This document shows positions 23,956 to 36,963 of a DNA stretch of 64,000 nt, in pieces. The stretch is from Selaginella moellendorffii. Its lineage: Eukaryota > Streptophyta > Lycopodiopsida > Selaginellales > Selaginellaceae. Under the pieces are notes generated by a model that was not told where the DNA came from, ran no database searches, and was given only the letters and a program-made list of their open reading frames with translations. Each line of letters begins with the position of its first letter. Position 1 is the first letter of the stretch. The translations under genes and the position numbers were made by a program. The stretch lies in the NCBI RefSeq assembly GCF_000143415.4, contig NW_003314280.1, forward strand, positions 1,346,152-1,410,151, read 5' to 3'.

Positions 23956-24839
23956 ATAGACCGATAAAAGGACCTATGCAACTTCTTGGTTATACAACAA
24001 TGTTTTATATATTTGCCTAGAATAGGAGAATTTCTCTAGGTAGGTGTAGAGAAAGCATGGAATAAAGATTGAAAGCATCACTAACCATAAATGATTATTA
24101 TGATTTGTCCCCACAAAATAAAGAAATATCATCTTTAAGGCGATATTGAGAATATAAATGCTAAAATGGTAATTCATTAGGAAGTGATGCAAGCATATCA
24201 TAAAACTTTCAAATCCATAGCTCAGCCTTTTAAGCTTTACAAACCTCATCAAGAAAAGTTAAGTTTTTCTCAGCACATTATGAACAATGAAAATCAAATA
24301 CAATAACTGCCGATGGCATGGAATCCTCGTCCAAAAAATGTATAGATGCTAGAACAATAAGCTCATAAAAAATATAAGAAAAGAACAAAGAAGGAAAAAA
24401 AGCTCAAGGAAAAACTACTGATATTATCCCAAGACCCTTAACCGATTGGAAAATAGGGTGCACTTTTATTCATGGGCTCTTTTTTTTTATATTTGAACTC
24501 GATAGATCGTCTCTCAAGTCATTTTTTTTTGTTGCTTACAAAAGGGTGTCAACATTAGCCATAGATCTCCCCAGGCAATAAACAATATCAAAATCATATT
24601 TTTAAAGCTTTAAAAGCCCATCAAGCAGTATGACTAGCCAAGTTCTTCCACTTCAATAATGAAATAATTGTAGCATAATCACCTTCTAATAATGTTCAAG
24701 AACCATATAGATAGGTATGGAGTTTCTTGAAACCCCAAACTATTATTAAACACTTCTTATTTGCTGTAGAGTAGTTCACTTCCACTAGTTGTAATGTATA
24801 AGTGATATATGCAATGGGATGCACTAATCAAACACACTT

Positions 24840-26545
24840 GGGCTCTTTGGCATCAACACACTTCTAAGATTAATATTAGAAACATCCATATATAAAATGA
24901 AAGGTTGAGTGTAGTTGTTAATAACTCTTTAAGATCTGTAAACGCTTGCTCAAAGTCCATAAACCAGATGAAAGACAATGTTGACAACTTCAATAATGCT
25001 CATAAGGGTGCAGTGCAATCAAAAAGATTAAAAAAAAGATCAAGATAATGCACTTTGCCTAAGAAGCATTACATATTGTTCACACACTTTGGAGTAAGGA
25101 ACTTGAAAATAACCACAAGTTTGTTAGGATCAACTTGTAAACCTTTACGAGAAATACAATATCCAAAATAAGTGTGTTTTTGGACATAAATACGCATTTT
25201 GAGTGTTTTAGTTTTAAACCAATTTTCTGTAGCCGATCCAACACCTTACAAACATCACGGATGTATTTTTCCATATCTCTTTTGAGTGGATCAAGACATT
25301 ATCAATAAAGTTAATAGTCACCTCCAACATATCACAAAAAACTCATTAATCATTCATTGGAAAGTTGTTTAAGCATTGTTCAAACCAAATAATACCACTA
25401 AAAACTCGTACAAATCAAATGATATACAAAAAACAATCTTGGGAATATCTTCCTCGGCCATCAACATTTACTAGTATCCAAAAACAAAATCTAACTTGGT
25501 GAACCAATAACTTCTCCCTAGACAATCCAAAAGATTAGTAGTGTGAAGAAGAGAAGACACATAAGGGATCGTCACTTCATTTAGTCGATGTAGAAATAAA
25601 AACTCTTATCAAACTTCGTCACAAAATGAAATTCATATGCCCAAGGTCTCTGTGACTTTCGAATAACACCCTTTCCAACATCTCTTTAATGTTTACATAT
25701 AAAACCTTGATATTTTTTAGTGACCAATGACAAATAAGAACCTTGATTAGACAAGCATCCCTAGTTAGAATAAGATAGTATGTTGCAATTTTGGCTCTAG
25801 ACAATAAGTCAAATTCAAAGAGATCGACATACTCCTTCATAAGTCAATCAACTACTGCAACACAAAGATTGTTGGAAGGATCAAAAGAAGGAATAGAGGA
25901 ATAAAACCGAAACATAGTGTAAGCAACTTAAGAGAATGACTCGAAAGACAATTCATAAGGGTTTAAATATAAAAGGAAAGAACCTATAAATAAAAGTGCA
26001 TTTTTTTTTTCAATGGATTTTGAGATATTTGGGGGTTAAATATCCTTGGGTTTAAATAATGGGTGACCTTTTGAGAAGTTCAAACTCAAGAGTACAAAAA
26101 AAACATCATCAAAGTTGGCTAAAGCAAATGCATGCATAAATCCTACTAGATTTTGACAAAATGTTAGCCACAACATTCCTAATTTGATTCGATCTTGACA
26201 AAGTGTTAGCCACAACATTCCCAACTTGATTCGTTTTGACATATTTGGCTCCACACGAAACAATAGGCTTAGGAAGCAAATACCAAATTCCATCATAGAT
26301 TCTTCATCCATCACAATCATCAATATATCCAAATGCATATTTGAAGATATCCAAAAGAATGCTCCAATCCTCAAAAGTGGTTGCCTTAAGAGTGGCTGCA
26401 CTTAAACCATTGTACCATTACAATGCTATGTCTTAGATATACATAGAAAACTCATGCAAACACCTAACATCATCCCAAGAATGATATATGGCAATCATCA
26501 TAAAATGATAGAATCAATGGTACACATCATCCCCAAAATTCCCAA
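24840..26545 (-). mobile_element. Decayed Ty3/gypsy remnant, copy 2
   Basis: Colinear with 1-2110. On the minus strand, 25274 downward gives a reverse transcriptase/RNase H linker relic: VLDRLQKIGLKLKHSKCVFM, then in a shifted frame GLQVDPNKL and FLGKVHYL. These are typical of gypsy pol, but stops and indels abound. This is the old background into which the solo LTR at 26568 inserted. Confidence 0.65.
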
Positions 26546-26567
26546 GGAAGAACTCTAGCCTAATACT

Positions 26568-27392
26568 GTAAGGAACCAACTCCTCGAGGTATTGTAGGTT
26601 GAAGGATCCCCAAAAGCACGACCAAAATGATAAAGAGTTTATTGGATAAGACTAAGTCTGAGATTGAGTCCGAGATTGACTCTGAGATTGAGTTCGAGAT
26701 TGAGTCCAAGATCGAGTGTGAGACCGATTCTGAGATCGAGTGTGAGATCGAATCTGAGACTGAGTTTGAGATCGAATCTGAGACTCCCTGAGGCCCAATC
26801 TCCAGTGGTGTTTCTAAACTGACTTGAGGTTGAGACTGGGCCTTAACGGCTTTGGGTGGGAGTGAACATGATGCTGGAGGGGCCACCCAAGGAAGTGCTC
26901 AAGAGCAACTCCCACTCCCGGAAGGGAAATCAACTACGATGCTTTTGACTCATGTGGAGTGGTGCCATACTTGAGTACCTTGCGGCTCATTGGTCCTCAC
27001 CCTTCCTAGGGGCTTGGGCCTTCTCTTCGAGATAGAAGTGGGGGAGTAGGGGTACTTATACCAAATCATTAGGCTATAGTGTTTTCCCCTGATGTCCTGA
27101 AGCAAGTGTTGCATTCAAGGTTTAGGATTTAAAGGGTCCCATAATTAAGTCTTATTGTACCAGGGATGTTAGGATTCTGGAAGCTTAGTGTGTTTGGTTA
27201 CTTGTGCTTGCAGGGAGTGTAGCCGAACCTTAAATCTAGTCTAACTCAATGAGGGCGATTGAAAGAGAATTTGGGAATCTGTGGATGGATAGTTAACACT
27301 TTATTGCTTGTGCAGTGAGTTGCTGAAATCAATGAGGACTAAGTAGGAGTTGGTACAATAAGCAGGAACCTTGCCGAGGGAACTTAACTAAG
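26568..27392. repeat. Old solo LTR, 5' part (rest at 54842-54910)
   Basis: Starts TGTAAGGAACCAACTC, as the chromovirus LTRs do, and is a diverged copy of them until 'gagggaacttaactaag', where the chromovirus begins. The remaining end ('ggccaaagttgtggtggtcgg...atggcttaca') resumes after the chromovirus at 54842 and ends at 54910. Flanks are AATAC before 26568 and AATGC after 54910, a 5 bp target duplication with one mismatch. The chromovirus therefore inserted into a pre-existing solo LTR of its own family. Confidence 0.85.
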
Positions 27393-28526
27393 TGTAAGGA
27401 ACCAACTCACCGAGGTGTCGTAGGCTAAAGGAACCCCAAAAGCATGACCAAAATGACAAAGAGTTCATTGAATGGGACCAAGTCGAAGATCGAGTCCAAG
27501 ACCGACTCTAGGACCGAGTTCGAGATAGAGTCCGGAATCGAGTCCGAGACCGACTCGGGGACCGAGTTCGAGTCCGAGTTTGAGACCGAGTTCGAGACGA
27601 AGTCCGAGATCTGAAATCGGGTCCGAGAGGTCGAGTCCGAGGTCGGGTCCGAGATCGGGTCCGAGATCGAGTCTGAGATCAAGTTCGAGACCGAATCCGA
27701 AGTCGGATCCGAAATCGGGTCCGAGATCGAGCCAGAGACTAAGTCCAAATACTAATACGGGTCAAGGGGTGAAAGCCCAAAGCGTGCGTCTCCCAGGGGG
27801 TTCCAAAAGTATAGTAGGGATAGTGAGGTCCAGGAACTAGTCTTGAAGGAACTCTCCAGTGGTGCTTCCAAACTGACTTGAGGTTGAGACTGGGGCCGAG
27901 GGGCCTTGGGTGGGAGTGAGCATGGGCTTGAGTGGTGCCGAAGGGGCCACCCAGGGAAGTGCTCAAGAGCAGCTCCCACTCCCGAAAGGGAAACTGACTG
28001 CGGTGCTCCCGACTCATGTGGAGTGGTGCCCCACTTGAGTACCTTGTGGCTCATTGGTCCTCGCCCTTCCTAGGGGCTTGGGCCTTCCCTTTGGGATGGA
28101 AGTGGGGGGGGTAGAGGTACCCAGACCGGGCTGTTAGGCCATGGTGTTTCGCCCCGACGTCCCGAAGCAAGTGCTGCACCCAAGACTTGGGATTTAGAGG
28201 GTCCCATGATCAAGTCTTGTGGTACCAAGGGGTGTTAGGAATCTGGAGGCTTGGTGTGCTTGGCTGCTTGTGCCTGCGGGGAGTGTAGCCGAACCTTAAG
28301 TCCAGTCTAACCCGGGGAGGGGGATTGGGAGAGATTTGGGAATCCGTAGATGGATGGCTAACACTCCGTTGCTCGTGCAGTGAGTAGCTGAGGCCAAGTA
28401 GGACCAAGTAGGAGCTGGTACCATAGGCGGAGACCTTGGCGAGGGAACTTAGCACAAGCCAAGGCAGAGTTGGTCGGATAGACGAGGTAAGTTGGCAAAT
28501 TGGAAAGGAAAAATTTGTGGCTTACA
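27393..28526 (+). repeat. Chromovirus 5' LTR
   Basis: 1,134 bp, TG...CA ends. It contains an imperfect 'gagtccgagatc' minisatellite (about 27480-27740), then 'ggtgaaagcccaaagcg' and 'tccaaaagtatagtaggg', a plausible TATA/promoter block shared with the antisense element's LTRs. Confidence 0.95.
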
Positions 28527-28529
28527 ATT

Positions 28530-28542
28530 TGGTATCGGAGCC
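28530..28542 (+). other. Primer-binding site
   Basis: TGGTATCGGAGCC, three bases after the LTR. Complementary to the 3' end of plant initiator Met tRNA except for one position. Confidence 0.85.
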
Positions 28543-28585
28543 TCTTCCTCAGTTTTAGCGAAGGATAGAAGCGGATTGCTGGGAG

Positions 28586-29597
28586 ATGGCAAGGGCAGGA
28601 CGTAAGCGAACCCAGGCAGAGATAGAACCCCCTCCAGAGCTGGAGCCTCCGGTCGAACAGGAGGCTATGGATGAGGAATCCTTACATGAGGAGGACTCCA
28701 GTGAGGCAACTTCCAAACAGGAGTCTGGTGGTGAAGTTCGGTTGTCCAAAGCTCGATTGGACGTTCTAGAAGGACAATTGGCACAGACCAATGCCCTGCT
28801 AGAGACTCTCGTATGCAAGCTGAAGCGTGATGAGAAGCGGAAGAAAAAGCGAAAGACTGCGGATGCTGGCAGTGTAGAAGGTGCGGACCCTTCGGCAAGG
28901 ACTGAGGCAAAACCAGACAAGGTCGAATAGACCGAAGTGGAATCAGTCCCTCAGGCAGTTCCCAAGTACAAACCAAAGCCCCCACTGGTCTTCAAGGGAG
29001 TGAACGACTATAAGGTGGTGGAGGATTGGTTTTACGATATGGAGGACTACTTCCGAGCGTTGCGATTACCGAGCTCAGAAAAGGTCCCATGTGCAAAACC
29101 ATACTTGGCAGATAATGCCAAGTCTTGGTGGAGAACGACAGAGGCCAACGAAGGACCAGTGGCCACTTGGGAAATGATGAAGGCAAGGATCCGCGCAACT
29201 TACGTTCCTCCGAATGCTACTCTGCATCTAAGGGACGAGCTGAGTAGGCTGAAGCAGACCAGAACCATTCAGGAGTATGTGAATAGGTTTATGGCAAAGA
29301 GAATACTTGTCACGGACATGGGGGATATGGATGCGTTCTATGCCTTCATATCAAGTTTGCAAACCTGGGCTCGCGGCGAAGTAATGCGGTGGAACCCGAC
29401 CAACTATAAGGAAGCATTGGATGCGGCCATCAAGGTGCATTTCAACGATAATCTGCGAAAGGGGAACACGACGGGGTCGGGATCCACATTTAGCAAAGGG
29501 GCCAAACCAAGGGGAACGTTTAGCAGAGGGAAATTCAAGAAGAGTTTCTCTAAGAATGAGTCCTCGGGGTTCCGAAAAGGCAGATCCGGTGGCCAGC
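28586..29597 (+). pseudogene. gag: Chromovirus gag (5' part, interrupted)
   Basis: Capsid-precursor region. It begins MARAGRKRTQAE with an acidic segment and a coiled-coil-like stretch (DVLEGQLAQTNALLETLV), then the retrotransposon gag domain (WFYDMEDYFRAL, AKSWWR, TWEMMKARIRATYVP, LHLRDELSRLKQ, VNRFMA). A single TAG at 28928-28930 lies in the same frame between the two parts and would truncate the protein at 114 residues. A basic Gly/Ser/Lys tail leads to 29597, where the antisense LTR element has inserted. The same frame resumes at 36964, so gag and pol were one ORF before the insertion. Confidence 0.85.
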
Positions 29598-30687
29598 TGT
29601 AGGCGACTAAATTTTCCATTCTACTTTAGTCACTTAACCACACCTCCGACCACTTGGAGGAGTCTCATTCACAACCTCCATAAGTCCAATCCAGGACTTG
29701 GGACTTGCTAGCCCCGAGAATGGCATCCATGCCACTCAACATTTGCACTTGGTCCAAGTGCTCCACGTGTCCGATCCCATGACCGACACTCAAAGGTACC
29801 ACCAACATGCCAGCCCGTTACGCTAAGGCCATGCCCAATCACCTTTGCCACACTGGTAGTCCATTACCACTTGCATCACAGTCTTGGCTCTCCAAGACTA
29901 GGCAAACCATCTGTGAGTGGTCATCTGAGATCCACTCCTTAGCACCCTTAGGATGCCCACCGACAAGGGGAATAGCCTTCCCCAATATCCCTTTGTCAGT
30001 CCCCACTAAGTCCCTTTCTGCCCCTGGCTGTGTTTGCCAACACTGCCACTGGATCGAGACCCACAGGCCCGACCACTAAGTCCCATGGTCCTCTGGGACT
30101 TCCTCACCACATGACTGTGTCCTTGGTCACTACCCCAGAGGACTGCTCCTCTTCCTTTCCACAGTCTGGGCCTTTGGGACAACATTTTGGAACACCGTGG
30201 CCTTACGCGAGCCACCTGGGTACTCTTCTCGCCTTCTGCCCTTAGGTGCTCTAGCCATGGGCTTAGAGCGAGGTTCCGTTGAGCCACGCCTGGTATCCAA
30301 GTAGGTAGTGCCACCCACACTTGGACTGGGAGCATCGGCCAGTCGATCTCCCGGGGGAACTAGAGCCGGCTCTTGAACACTTCACCAAGTTACCCCACTT
30401 GTCGGTCCGTGTTCACTCTAGTCTTGGACTTCCCAGTGGACAGCTCATCACCCAACACTGGGTCCGGCCTTCCTGGGCCAAACTGGCCTTTCCTGGCCAA
30501 ACTAGCTCCACTACAGTCCTCCCCCTACTATACTTTTGGAGCTCACCAAACCCCCCAGGGTCTGGGAGACGAACGCTTTGGGCTTTCACCCTCTCAGACT
30601 CGAACTCAGACTCGGACTCGGACTCGGACTCGGACTTGGGCTCGGGCTCGGTCTCGGCCTCGGCCTCGGTCTCGTTCTCGGTCCCGA

Positions 30688-30725
<38 letters not shown>

Positions 30726-31200
30726 CCGGTCTCGGTCTCGACTTCGGACTCCATCTCAGACTCCATCTCGGGTCCATCTCGGACTCCATCTCGAGTCCAT
30801 CTCGGACTCCATTTCGGGTCCATCTCGAACTCCATCTCGGGTCCATCTCGGACTCCATTTCGGGTCCGTCTCGGGTCCACCTCGGACTCCATCTCGGACT
30901 CCATTTCGGGTCCATCTCGGGTCCATCTCGGACTCCATCTCGGGTCCATCTCGGGTCCATCTCGGACACTTCCACGTGTCCTGTGTTGGTCCTTTTTGGG
31001 TCCCTTTTTGGAGCCTCGCTTATTGCTCGCTTCATGCTTGTTCCTCGAGCACTTTGTTGGGAGTTCCACTCCCGCTCTTGACTTTTCAAGTCGGAGCTTT
31101 TGGTCCAAACGTGTTACGCTCGTTTGGGCTCTCGCTTTGGCCACTACCACGTGGCGCCCTTCCAGCTCCACTTTGGGGCCTAGGGATTTTGTGTCTCACA
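29598..31200 (-). repeat. LARD-like element LTR (left copy)
   Basis: 1,603 bp. In plus orientation it starts TGTAGGCGACTAAATT and ends TTTTGTGTCTCACA. It contains a 'tcggac/ggtccatc' minisatellite at about 30590-30965 and, on the minus strand, the block 'ggtgaaagcccaaagcg...aaaagtatagtaggg' shared with the chromovirus LTR. Confidence 0.95.
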
Positions 31201-34200
31201 ACTCCACCACCCATAGACGAAGTTCGATGTCCTCATCGAACGGTAAACCATTTTGTAAAGTAACACTCGCATGTGTTACCATTTCCATCCTTGGCACCTA
31301 GCCAATATTTGTTAATGGTTTGACATTGAAGGCTCACCATGCCTTTTGCATATGCCTCAATGGTTTGACACCAAAGGCTCACCATGCCTTGCCTATCCTC
31401 TAAGGAGGGTAGTCTCTCCAACTTAGAGACTGATTGGACCACATATAGTGGTTCTCTCCTTTTATTGGTTTAGTTCTCGCTAAACCTCTTAGAGACCCTT
31501 CTCTAAGACTACTCCTTCTTGAGTAGTCTCAATTTCCATCTATTGAATGTTTGCACCTTGGAACTTTTACTCTTTTGACTTTTGGAAGTCAATTTCCTAG
31601 GTGTCTCCAACACCTTGCATTGCACAGATTGTGCAACTCCACTTCCCTATCCTAGGAAGTTCATTACTTGAGGGCACCATCATCCTCTCTTCTATTTCGT
31701 GCCACCTTGGGCACTAAGTTCCATTTATCACACTTTGTGCTAGAGTTGTCCATCGCCCTATCATTTGGCTACCTTACCGCTCCCTCACTTGGAGCTTTTA
31801 CTTCGCCAAATTGGAGCACTTAGGAATCCATCCTTGGAAGTCCACTTCCTTTCCCACAAGCTGTTAGCATCGAACACATTAGTGTTCCTTGGCTAACTTT
31901 GCCATTTGGATCCCTTCCATTAAATTCCATGGCCCAAACTTGGCCACTAGTCCTTTGCTCCTATCCTTGATTGTTGCACCCAGCAACATCGGATCGCTAC
32001 CTCCATTTTTGAGGTATCCTTTCGGTTCCATAGCAAAGACTCTTCTTTGCCAAGTCTGGAGGATGTTCACCCCTAGTACGTCTCTTTAGCATCTTCTGCT
32101 ATGGGCTCTATCCATGGCCCAACTTCGTGACCCTCCCATAGGTCTTTTATAGAGACTACTTTCCTCGGACTCACTATGCCATCGGACGGACATAGTTTAT
32201 TTCCCTTAGGTGCTCTTCTCACTTGGTCATCACGACCAAACCACACCATCTTAAACAGTTCAATTTCAACATTTTGAACCAGGAACTTCATTCCTTAGCC
32301 AACCAAGGACCTTGTCCTTATCTGGCCATAAAATCACCTAGTGATCTCACCTTGGCACCTTAACAGAGTTGCCAAGAGGTACTTGGTCTTCTAGACCTCC
32401 AAGTTCTTGACTATAACCCCGGGGGCATCCCCCACACTTGGCGGTGCACCCAAGCTAGACCTTACGGCTAAGGGTTCATAGCAACTGAGATTAGGTGTCC
32501 CCATCTCACTCACCACGACCTTGGTGCCACTTGCACCAAAGCGTTCAAGTTAGATATGCCGAGCTTTCACACTAAGCAATCTAACCGTGCATCACGACTC
32601 CGAGGCATCCCTCACTTGGCGGTGTGCCCAAACCAGTCTCCCCACTGAGAGTCCATGACCACCGAAATATGAGTGTCCTCATATTCCAAACCATCACCAC
32701 GCCCTAGTGATTTGGGACTCGAACCCAAGCACTAGAGGGTCGGGACTCGAACCCAACCTCCGTATATGCATCTACGGACGGCATCACACAAGATGCCTGG
32801 CGTGACTCCCCACGCCGGTGCACCAACTTATTTTTAAAGCGCGCTACAGATCACAGCTTGGGAACCTAGTTCCTCCACACTGCCAAGTCCTCTCACTTGA
32901 CATGTCTATGATCATGCATGGACTCCTCCATGCTCGGCCCCATGGCCCACCCTTTTTGAAGTTATCACCTTCAACTAGGGTATTTGTTCCCCCGACGTGC
33001 CAATCTCGCTTGGCAAATCCTTCGACCACTGTAACATGGTTCCTGCATAAGCGTGAAAGTCCTTGACCATCGACTTTCGTTCAAAGCCCTCTCTTTGAAC
33101 ACTCGGGAACTACTTCCCTAACCTTGATAGCCTTGCCTCATGGCAAGCTTCAAGACCACGCTTCTGCTGCGCTACTCTGATTTTGCGCGTTCCATGAACC
33201 ATTTACACTTGGCCTTTCTAGGTACTAAGCTACCTAGAATTGTCTTTGGGAACCTTGAAGGAACTCTGTCCCTCAGCTTGCTAAGGCCTCCCTTTTTGCA
33301 AGCCTTCAAAATGCCACATAGTCTAACATGGACAATTCCATATTTTAGACTCTCCATGGCATCACGGTTGCTAGCGGCAACACCCTCGAGCCCCCACTTG
33401 ATTCTCCACTCCCAGCTGGCATAACCAACCTTGGTTATGCCCTTTGATTCCTATGGTTCGGTTCTATCCCCTTACTTCTTGCTTTTTAGCTTCACACCTT
33501 TCCTTTGGTCATTCTCCTCCAGACCAGGAGGATAGCTTTGCACTTTCTATTACGCTTTAGCAAGTATTCTTAGGGATGAACCTACCCAATAGTCTAGGGA
33601 GTGGTTCCTCAATCCGGGTATGCTCACCTTATAATCCCACACACTGGGATTACATTGTTGCTTATGAGCCTTTACATGCCCATCACTAGCCTTGCCAAAA
33701 TTCCATTTTTGGCTTTGTCCAACTCGGGTAGACAGTCCTCTCATGTCTCCGCAACCTTGGACATTTGGATAGCACCTTCTATCCATCATTCGCTAGGGAC
33801 TTAGTCCCTTGGGCTTTATCCATTGCCCTCGCACCATTTTCTTCGCAACATCAAACACCACCTTCTGGTGTTCTAGAGTGTCCGGGTGTCCCAATGATGG
33901 CTTTCTTGACAATGAGTATTTCCTTTTATGACATTGACTTACTATATCGTAACACAAGCAACTTATCCCCCGTAAAGGTATATCCAACTTCCTTATGCTA
34001 TTAAGAAGTCTTGGGTAGCTACCTTCTACCCGTTTAACCAGTTATTTTGCTCCTCTTGCTTAGTTGCCTCATAGTTGTCAAGTCCTACAACTCATTGCTT
34101 GGTGCTTTCACACCTCCATCATTATCTGGGTCACCACACTCCAACTACATGCTCTGCAACTTAGGCTATGCCATTCCCATTTCCATTGGGATTCCTTTGG

Positions 34201-35318
34201 CAAAGGGTTCTCATGAACCCACCAACATAGCCTCAAGGTATCACACCTTGCAACATTTGGTGTCTCCACACCATCGGCTCCACGAGCCTACCTCTATGAC
34301 ATTTCCCCTTCGTGTCTAAGTCTTTGCCAAGACCAACACCGCTCTTTCTCATGCCAACCATCCGTTAGCACTGCCCCATAGAGGTCACACACAACTTTAT
34401 GTCAAAGTTGTTTTCTTCTGGGAACACCTTTCCCATAACTTTAGCATGGCATATTTTGCCATCGATGAGATACCCTTTGTTCTCATCCTTGGATCCTATG
34501 ATCCCCCCCCATCCTTTGTGGGGTACAACACACCTCAGTCCAAATGCTTCCATCAGTCCTTTTAGGACCGTCCCTTGACTCTACTTGAGTCGTCTAGTAG
34601 TTTTGGACTTAGTTAATCCACCGACCCGTAAGGTCCTACTTATGAGGCACTAGCTCACTGGAATGCACTTCTTGCATTCCTGTCCTACTCAAAAGGACTA
34701 TTTTCACAAGTGTTACTCCGACACTTGATTTTGTTCTCTGGGGGCAACCTTTGCCCCTTAGGACTACTTGTCCATGTGATGAGAATACCAACTCATCCAC
34801 TTAATACACCCCCAACTCCTTGGGTTGTTCCAGCATTTATTAGAGGTAGCCCCGGCTACCATTTTGAGGACTTGTGTCCTCATCCATACTTGACCTCTCA
34901 CGGTTATCCATTCCGGTCTCACCTTCATGAGCACCAGCCTCAACCATGTGAGGATAAACTTGTGACTCCTTTATTGTTTTTGGAGTCTCTATCTTCCCCG
35001 TGATCCCAATTATAGTTGTTTACCCCAACTACATTAGCCCGTTTGCTGAGTCAAACGCTCATCTGGATCACCTCCTCAACTCAATGAGGAAAACCTTGCA
35101 CTGTTCCCAAGATCCCAAAGTCGTTCCATTATTGGCCCCTTTTCTATCCACCACCTTGTCTACAAGTTCACACATGAACTGTAATGGAGAGCCATGTCTT
35201 CCCGACCTGCTACTCCTTAAGGATAGGCCCACTTCTCGGACCTTCCGTTGCAAACACCAGTGGTGATATACTTGAGCACCAATAAAAGTCGGACTAAGGA
35301 ACAGCTCCGATACCAAAT
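31201..35318 (-). other. Interior of the LARD-like element, no coding capacity
   Basis: Open frames on both strands are under 100 codons and match no retrotransposon domain. The part nearest 31201 and the stretch at about 32400-32800 (for example 'cgggggcatccccca', 'gggactcgaacccaacct') are inverted matches of the chromovirus tail at 53330-53662. No gene is supportable. Confidence 0.75.
35303..35315 (-). other. Primer-binding site of the LARD-like element
   Basis: Minus strand TGGTATCGGAGCT beside the LTR at 35319. It carries the same variant base as the chromovirus site at 28530. Confidence 0.85.
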
Positions 35319-36958
35319 TGTAGGCGACTAAATTTTCCATTCTACTTTAGTCACTTAACCACACCTCCGACCACTTGGAGGAGTCTCATTCACAACCTCC
35401 ATAAGTCCAATCCAGGACTTGGGACTTGCTAGCCCCGAGAATGGCATCCATGCCACTCAACATTTGCACTTGGTCCAAGTGCTCCACGTGTCCGATCCCA
35501 TGACCGACACTCAAAGGTACCACCAACATGCCAGCCCGTTACGCTAAGGCCATGCCCAATCACCTTTGCCACACTGGTAGTCCATTACCACTTGCATCAC
35601 AGTCTTGGCTCTCCAAGACTAGGCAAACCATCTGTGAGTGGTCATCTGAGATCCACTCCTTAGCACCCTTAGGATGCCCACCGACAAGGGGAATAGCCTT
35701 CCCCAATATCCCTTTGTCAGTCCCCCACTAAGTCCCTTTCTGCCCCTGGCCGTGTTTGCCAACACTGCCACTGGATCGAGACCCACAGGCCCGACCACTA
35801 AGTCCCACGGTCCTCTGGGACTTCCTCACCACACGACTGTGTCCTTGGTCACTACCCCAGAGGACTGCTCCTCTTCCTTTCCACAGTCTGGGCCTTTGGG
35901 ACAACATTTCGGAACACTGTGGCCTTACGCGAGCCACCTGGGTACTCTTCTCGCCTTCTGCCCTTAGGTGCTCTAGCCATGGGCTTAGAGCGAGGTTCCG
36001 TTGAGCCACGCCTGGTATCCAAGTAGGTAGTGCCACCCACACTTGGATTGGGAGCATCGGCCAGTCGATCTCCCGGGGGAACTAGAGCCGGCTCTTGAAC
36101 ACTTCACCAAGCTACCCCACTTGTCGGTCCATGTTCACTCTAGTCTTGGACTTCCCAGTGGACAGCTCATCACCCAACACTGGGTCCGGCCTTCCTGGGC
36201 CAAACTGGCCTTTCCTAGCCAAACTGGCTCCACTACAGTCCTCCCCCTACTATACTTTTGGAGCTCACCAAACCCCCCAGGGTCTGGGAGACGAACGCTT
36301 TGGGCTTTCACCCTCTTAGACTTGAACTCGGACTCGGACTCAGACTCGGACTCGGACTCGGGCTCGGGCTCGGTCTCGGCCTCGGCCTCGGTCTCGTTCT
36401 CGGTCCCGATCTCGGTCTCGGTCTCGGTCTCGGTCTCAGTCTCGGTCCCGGTCTCAGTCTCGACTTCGGACTCCATCTCGGACTCCATCTCGGACTCCAT
36501 CTCGGGTCCATCTCGGACTCCATCTCGGGTCCATCTCGGACTCCATTTCGGGTCCATCTCGGACTCCATCTCGGGTCCATCTCGGACTCCATCTCGGACT
36601 CCATTTCGGGTCCGTCTCGGGTCCACCTTGGACTCCATCTCGGACTCCATTTCGGGTCTATCTCGAGTCCATCTCGGACTCCACTTTGGACTCCAACTCG
36701 GGTCCATCTCGGGTCCATCTCGGACACTTCCACGTGTCCTGTGTTGGTCCTTTTTGGGTCCCTTTTTGGAGCCTCGCTTATTGCTCGCTTCATGCTTGTT
36801 CCTCGAGCAATTTGTTGGGAGTTCCACTCCCGCTCTTGACTTTTCAAGTCGGAGCTTTTGGTCCAAATGTGTTACGCTCGTTTGGGCTCTCGCTTCGGCC
36901 ACTACCACGTGGCGCCCTTCCAGCTCCACTTTGGGGCCTAGGGATTTTGTGTCTCACA
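35319..36958 (-). repeat. LARD-like element LTR (right copy)
   Basis: 1,640 bp, near-identical to 29598-31200 apart from scattered substitutions and length change in the minisatellite (about 36320-36722). Confidence 0.95.
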
Positions 36959-36963
36959 CCAGC

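Larger units (their letters stand above)
29598..36958 (-). mobile_element. Non-coding LTR retrotransposon (LARD-like), antisense in gag
   Basis: LTRs at 29598-31200 and 35319-36958, with CCAGC target duplications at 29593-29597 and 36959-36963. Orientation is minus: the primer-binding site TGGTATCGGAGCT reads on the minus strand at 35315-35303, and the purine tract is the complement of 31201-31212. The 4.1 kb interior (31201-35318) has only short frames and no gag or pol motif on either strand, so it fits a large retrotransposon derivative moved in trans. LTR promoter block, primer site, purine tract and interior end all resemble the surrounding chromovirus, its likely helper. The LTR pair is nearly identical over long stretches, implying recent insertion. 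Confidence 0.9.

Noticed and set aside
30321-31301. Long frames rich in Ser-Asp, Leu-Gly or Trp-Ser-Pro-Arg repeats (also 36043-37203 and 53714-54022, both strands)
   Set aside because: They are translations of the LTR minisatellite, open in several frames at once because the repeat lacks stops.
31201-35318. Possible genes among the 60-97-codon frames in the LARD-like interior
   Set aside because: Frames are short, on both strands and without gag, pol or host motifs.
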